Shown here: positions 5,096-7,009 of the stretch, piece after piece | Position numbering within the stretch: position 1 is the first letter of the stretch | Layout: each line of letters starts with the position of its first letter | Source: Thermoplasmata archaeon | GTDB lineage: Archaea > Thermoplasmatota > Thermoplasmata > Thermoplasmatales > Thermoplasmataceae | DNA: 7,009 nucleotides | Direction: 5' to 3' | Assembly (NCBI GenBank): GCA_021835265.1 | Contig: JAKBQK010000107.1 | Coordinates: 1-7,009, forward strand | Translations under genes and position numbers: made by a program | The notes under the pieces: model-generated | What the model was told of the DNA's origin: nothing | What the model saw: the letters and a program-made list of their open reading frames with translations, nothing else | The model's database searches: none

Positions 5096-6343
5096 ATGGA
5101 CTCGTCACAAAGAGTCAAAAATCGATTTTTGTTCGGATATAATATGCTATATCTTGGATCTAATTATCTGTGGATTTCACTTGAATCACTTATACTTCCT
5201 ACTCAAATAGGAGCGGTAGTTGATCCAAATCAGGTGGGGTTTATATTGGGAATTACTGCATCTGTGGGGAATGCTCTTGGAATGATGGGAAATCTTTTGG
5301 CCGGAATACTCAGCGACAGATTGAGAAATGGAAAATCCTTGAGATACCCATACATAATCGCAGGAGTAGTTGTCGTAATTCTTACACTAATTTTAGAGCC
5401 ATTTATATCTGGCTCCTTACTAGGAATTCTTTCAGGTTATATCCTGCTCCAGGCATTTTCAAACATGGCAATAGGGGCAACACAGCCAGTGTTGGCAGAA
5501 ATTCAGAATAAGGATCAGAGAGGGACATCAGCTGGAATAAATGGACTTTTCTCCCTTATGGGGACAGGTCTTGGATTTGGGCTTACATCATACCTGATAT
5601 CATCTCCATTTGTGAATTATGATTTTTACGCCATTGCCGCTGGTGTAGCAATCACTGGAACTGGAACATTACTTGCTTTACATGCCAGGAGAAGCACTTT
5701 TTTATCCGTCAATATGAACTATACCAGTATCTCTTTACCACATATATCCAACATAAGAAACTTTCCAATTAACTTGATAAAGTTTGGGAAACTAATTGCA
5801 GGAAGCTTTTTTGTCTTTTCTGGAATAACAGGGCTTACATACTTTGAATTGTACTTTTTCAAAGAGGTACTTAATTTTTCAAATGCTGCGATTTATGTTG
5901 GTATTGCGGGGATAGTGGTCATCATTGTATCATCTGCTTCTGCAATGGTACTAGGTCATTTCTCAACCAGATTGGGGAGGTGGAATATTATAATAGCTGA
6001 TGCAATTGCAGCATCGATCCCTACATTCATTATTCCTTATTTTAGATCTTTCTATATCTTCCTCATTCTGGGGTCAATAATTGGGGCAACCTATGGTACT
6101 TTTTATAGCGTTTCATTTGCCGTCGCAAGTGATCTAATACCTGAAAATGAGTCAGGGAAGTATATGTCATATTTTTATCTTTCAATTGCTGGAGCTTCCT
6201 CCTTTTCTCCTCTTATTTACGGAAGTGTACTCTTATTTTTTGGTCAAACCTCTTCCAAAGGGTTCACAGCGTTATTCACTCTTTCTGGAATTTTCTATTT
6301 GATTGGGGCAGCTATACTTTATTTAGCTCATAAAACTAAATAA
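5096..6343 (+). CDS. Major facilitator superfamily transporter, 12 membrane helices
   Basis: This is an integral membrane secondary transporter of 415 residues with about twelve hydrophobic segments (roughly 12-34, 46-70, 85-102, 107-128, 145-168, 176-197, 230-252, 264-286, 297-314, 318-343, 357-382, 390-411). The MFS motif A loop between helices 2 and 3 reads GILSDRLRNGK (70-80), and its C-domain counterpart between helices 8 and 9 is GHFSTRLGR (287-295). Further family-like loops are EIQNKDQRGTSAG (135-147) after helix 4 and DLIPENESGKYM (346-357) after helix 10. These recall the branch of MFS proteins that includes sugar/cation and SLC45-like carriers, but the substrate is not readable. 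It is transcribed alone, with 207 bases to the next gene on the same strand. The single plausible start is the ATG at 5096. Confidence 0.9.
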   Translation: MDSSQRVKNRFLFGYNMLYLGSNYLWISLESLILPTQIGAVVDPNQVGFILGITASVGNALGMMGNLLAGILSDRLRNGKSLRYPYIIAGVVVVILTLILEPFISGSLLGILSGYILLQAFSNMAIGATQPVLAEIQNKDQRGTSAGINGLFSLMGTGLGFGLTSYLISSPFVNYDFYAIAAGVAITGTGTLLALHARRSTFLSVNMNYTSISLPHISNIRNFPINLIKFGKLIAGSFFVFSGITGLTYFELYFFKEVLNFSNAAIYVGIAGIVVIIVSSASAMVLGHFSTRLGRWNIIIADAIAASIPTFIIPYFRSFYIFLILGSIIGATYGTFYSVSFAVASDLIPENESGKYMSYFYLSIAGASSFSPLIYGSVLLFFGQTSSKGFTALFTLSGIFYLIGAAILYLAHKTK

Positions 6344-6550
6344 ATGATAATCCCATAAATTTGCTTCATAACGTGTATATCTAACAATTTTCTATTTCAA
6401 AGTGACAGATTTTATCATCTTTTAGTATCGGTCATTAACAATGAAATTAGAAAGTCAAAAAAACTCCTAGTAAACAAAGAATAGAAGGTATAGATAAAAC
6501 CAAAGCTATGGATCAATTTATACTTGTTATTTACCATTAACTTTCCAATT
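6344..6550. other. Intergenic region after the transporter gene
   Basis: These 207 AT-rich bases follow the transporter stop. The T-rich stretch around 6386-6400 could serve as an archaeal U-tract terminator, but no stable hairpin or long T-run is present. The right end holds a TATA-like box for the following gene. The longest antisense frame here has no coding features. Confidence 0.4.
6517..6522 (+). promoter_or_regulatory. Possible TATA box of the 114-residue unknown gene
   Basis: TTTATA is centred about 31 bases before the ATG at 6551, which would give a leader of only a few bases. It also falls just before an in-frame TTG at 6524, and that position makes the TTG an unlikely start. Confidence 0.35.
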
Positions 6551-6895
6551 ATGAATACTAAAAATGAAGTAGATGTTGCAAATCTAAGGTGCGATAACAA
6601 ATCGGTAGCATTCATTAGTAAAAAGCTTGCAATGAATAAAGAGAAAATTGAACGGATTATAACACAGTGGATTATCGATACGGATAATCTCATTAAAGAA
6701 TCTGTATCTGGACATAAGGTGCAAAAAATCCCTGACCTAAACTCAGTAAGGGAAAAGATAATGGCTCATCCAAATGTTCTTCCATTAAAAGGGGAAGTTC
6801 TAGACTATGTAGCCCTAAATCATTCTAATCATCATGATCGTATAATGGATTGCATACGCTTTCATATCCTACGATCGCTTGAGGAAACAAAATAA
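6551..6895 (+). CDS. Unrecognised small protein, HTH-like N half and His/Cys-rich C-terminal end
   Basis: I do not recognise this 114-residue protein. Residues 16-41 look like a helix-turn-helix unit (NKSVAFISKKLAMNKEKIER, 16-35), similar in pattern to regulators whose second helix follows a short turn at Ala27-Met28. Residues 62-82 (PDLNSVREKI and on) form a possible linker and helix. The C-terminal helix carries HSNHHDRIMDCIRFH (91-105), so His91, His94, His95, Cys101 and His105 could bind a metal; Cys14 is the only other Cys. There is no membrane segment or signal. The frame reaches upstream to a TTG at 6524, but the ATG at 6551 fits the TATA-like box better. It stands alone on the transporter's strand. 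A metal- or redox-responsive regulator is a guess from motifs only. Confidence 0.6.
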   Translation: MNTKNEVDVANLRCDNKSVAFISKKLAMNKEKIERIITQWIIDTDNLIKESVSGHKVQKIPDLNSVREKIMAHPNVLPLKGEVLDYVALNHSNHHDRIMDCIRFHILRSLEETK

Positions 6896-7009
6896 AAAAC
6901 TACATTTTCAAGGACGTAGTAAATGAGATTTCCCACCTTATTACTATTAGTGATAGAATCAACAGCACTCCAGAAATCTAAATATAAGATACCTGTGTTA
7001 GGCATAAGG
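6896..7009. other. Window end, no supported gene
   Basis: Nothing convincing is visible. ACTAC (6899-6903) and GTAGT (6916-6920) could form a 5-bp stem with a 12-base loop just after the stop, but no T-run follows. A minus-strand frame of 47 codons from ATG 7005 to 6862 runs into the 3' end of the preceding gene and has no recognisable content. Confidence 0.4.

Noticed and set aside
6524..6550. TTG at 6524 as the start of the unknown gene
   Set aside because: It falls directly next to the TATA-like box and adds nine hydrophobic residues of no clear value; the ATG at 6551 fits better.
6415..6693. Minus-strand hydrophobic frame of 92 codons
   Set aside because: Overlaps the better-supported plus-strand gene at 6551-6895 and reads like the complement of a Lys/Asn-rich protein.
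6862..7005. Minus-strand frame of 47 codons from the right edge
   Set aside because: No recognisable content, overlaps the end of the plus-strand gene, and too short to judge without sequence beyond the window.
1..7009. A defence island, mobile element or new multi-gene system
   Set aside because: No integrase, transposase, nuclease, terminal repeats or tRNA boundary; apart from the mutase operon the genes are singletons of ordinary families plus one unknown.

Overview
The window looks like a piece of an AT-rich archaeal chromosome. A member of the Thermoplasmata is my best guess, but it is inferred from style and not from any marker gene. The clues are start codons preceded by TATA-like boxes about 25-30 bases upstream with almost no leader, Shine-Dalgarno sites kept mainly for genes inside operons, many ATA and AGA/AGG codons, and a methylmalonyl-CoA mutase split into two polypeptides. 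There are seven well-supported or likely genes and no RNA gene, insertion sequence or CRISPR array that I can see.

Bases 1-2932 (minus strand) hold a three-gene operon read from right to left: the mutase large catalytic subunit, the B12-binding small subunit, and the mutase chaperone GTPase MeaB, which runs off the left edge. Each start codon lies inside the preceding gene, so the genes are probably translationally coupled. Together they make and protect the adenosylcobalamin-dependent mutase that interconverts methylmalonyl-CoA and succinyl-CoA. In this setting that probably serves propionyl-CoA (branched amino acid or odd-chain) breakdown. The key substrate residues fit methylmalonyl-CoA. 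MeaB has an Asn where the family normally has a conserved Asp.

Bases 3032-3463 (minus) encode a small stand-alone hemerythrin-like protein with a complete set of iron-ligand residues. Upstream of it lies a perfect 13-bp inverted repeat whose two arms stand 21 and 22 bases before ATG codons on opposite strands. This suggests divergent promoters or a shared operator. On the right side only very short reading frames follow.

Bases 3741-4790 (minus) encode a GT4-type glycosyltransferase. A 305-bp intergenic region separates it from a divergent 12-helix major facilitator transporter (5096-6343, plus). A 114-residue unrecognised protein (6551-6895, plus) has a helix-turn-helix-like N-terminal half and a His/Cys-rich C-terminal end. 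The last 114 bases hold nothing I can support.

I found no clear undescribed multi-gene system. The best leads are the symmetric promoter/operator region upstream of the hemerythrin gene, the unrecognised His/Cys-rich protein, and the Asp-to-Asn change in MeaB.
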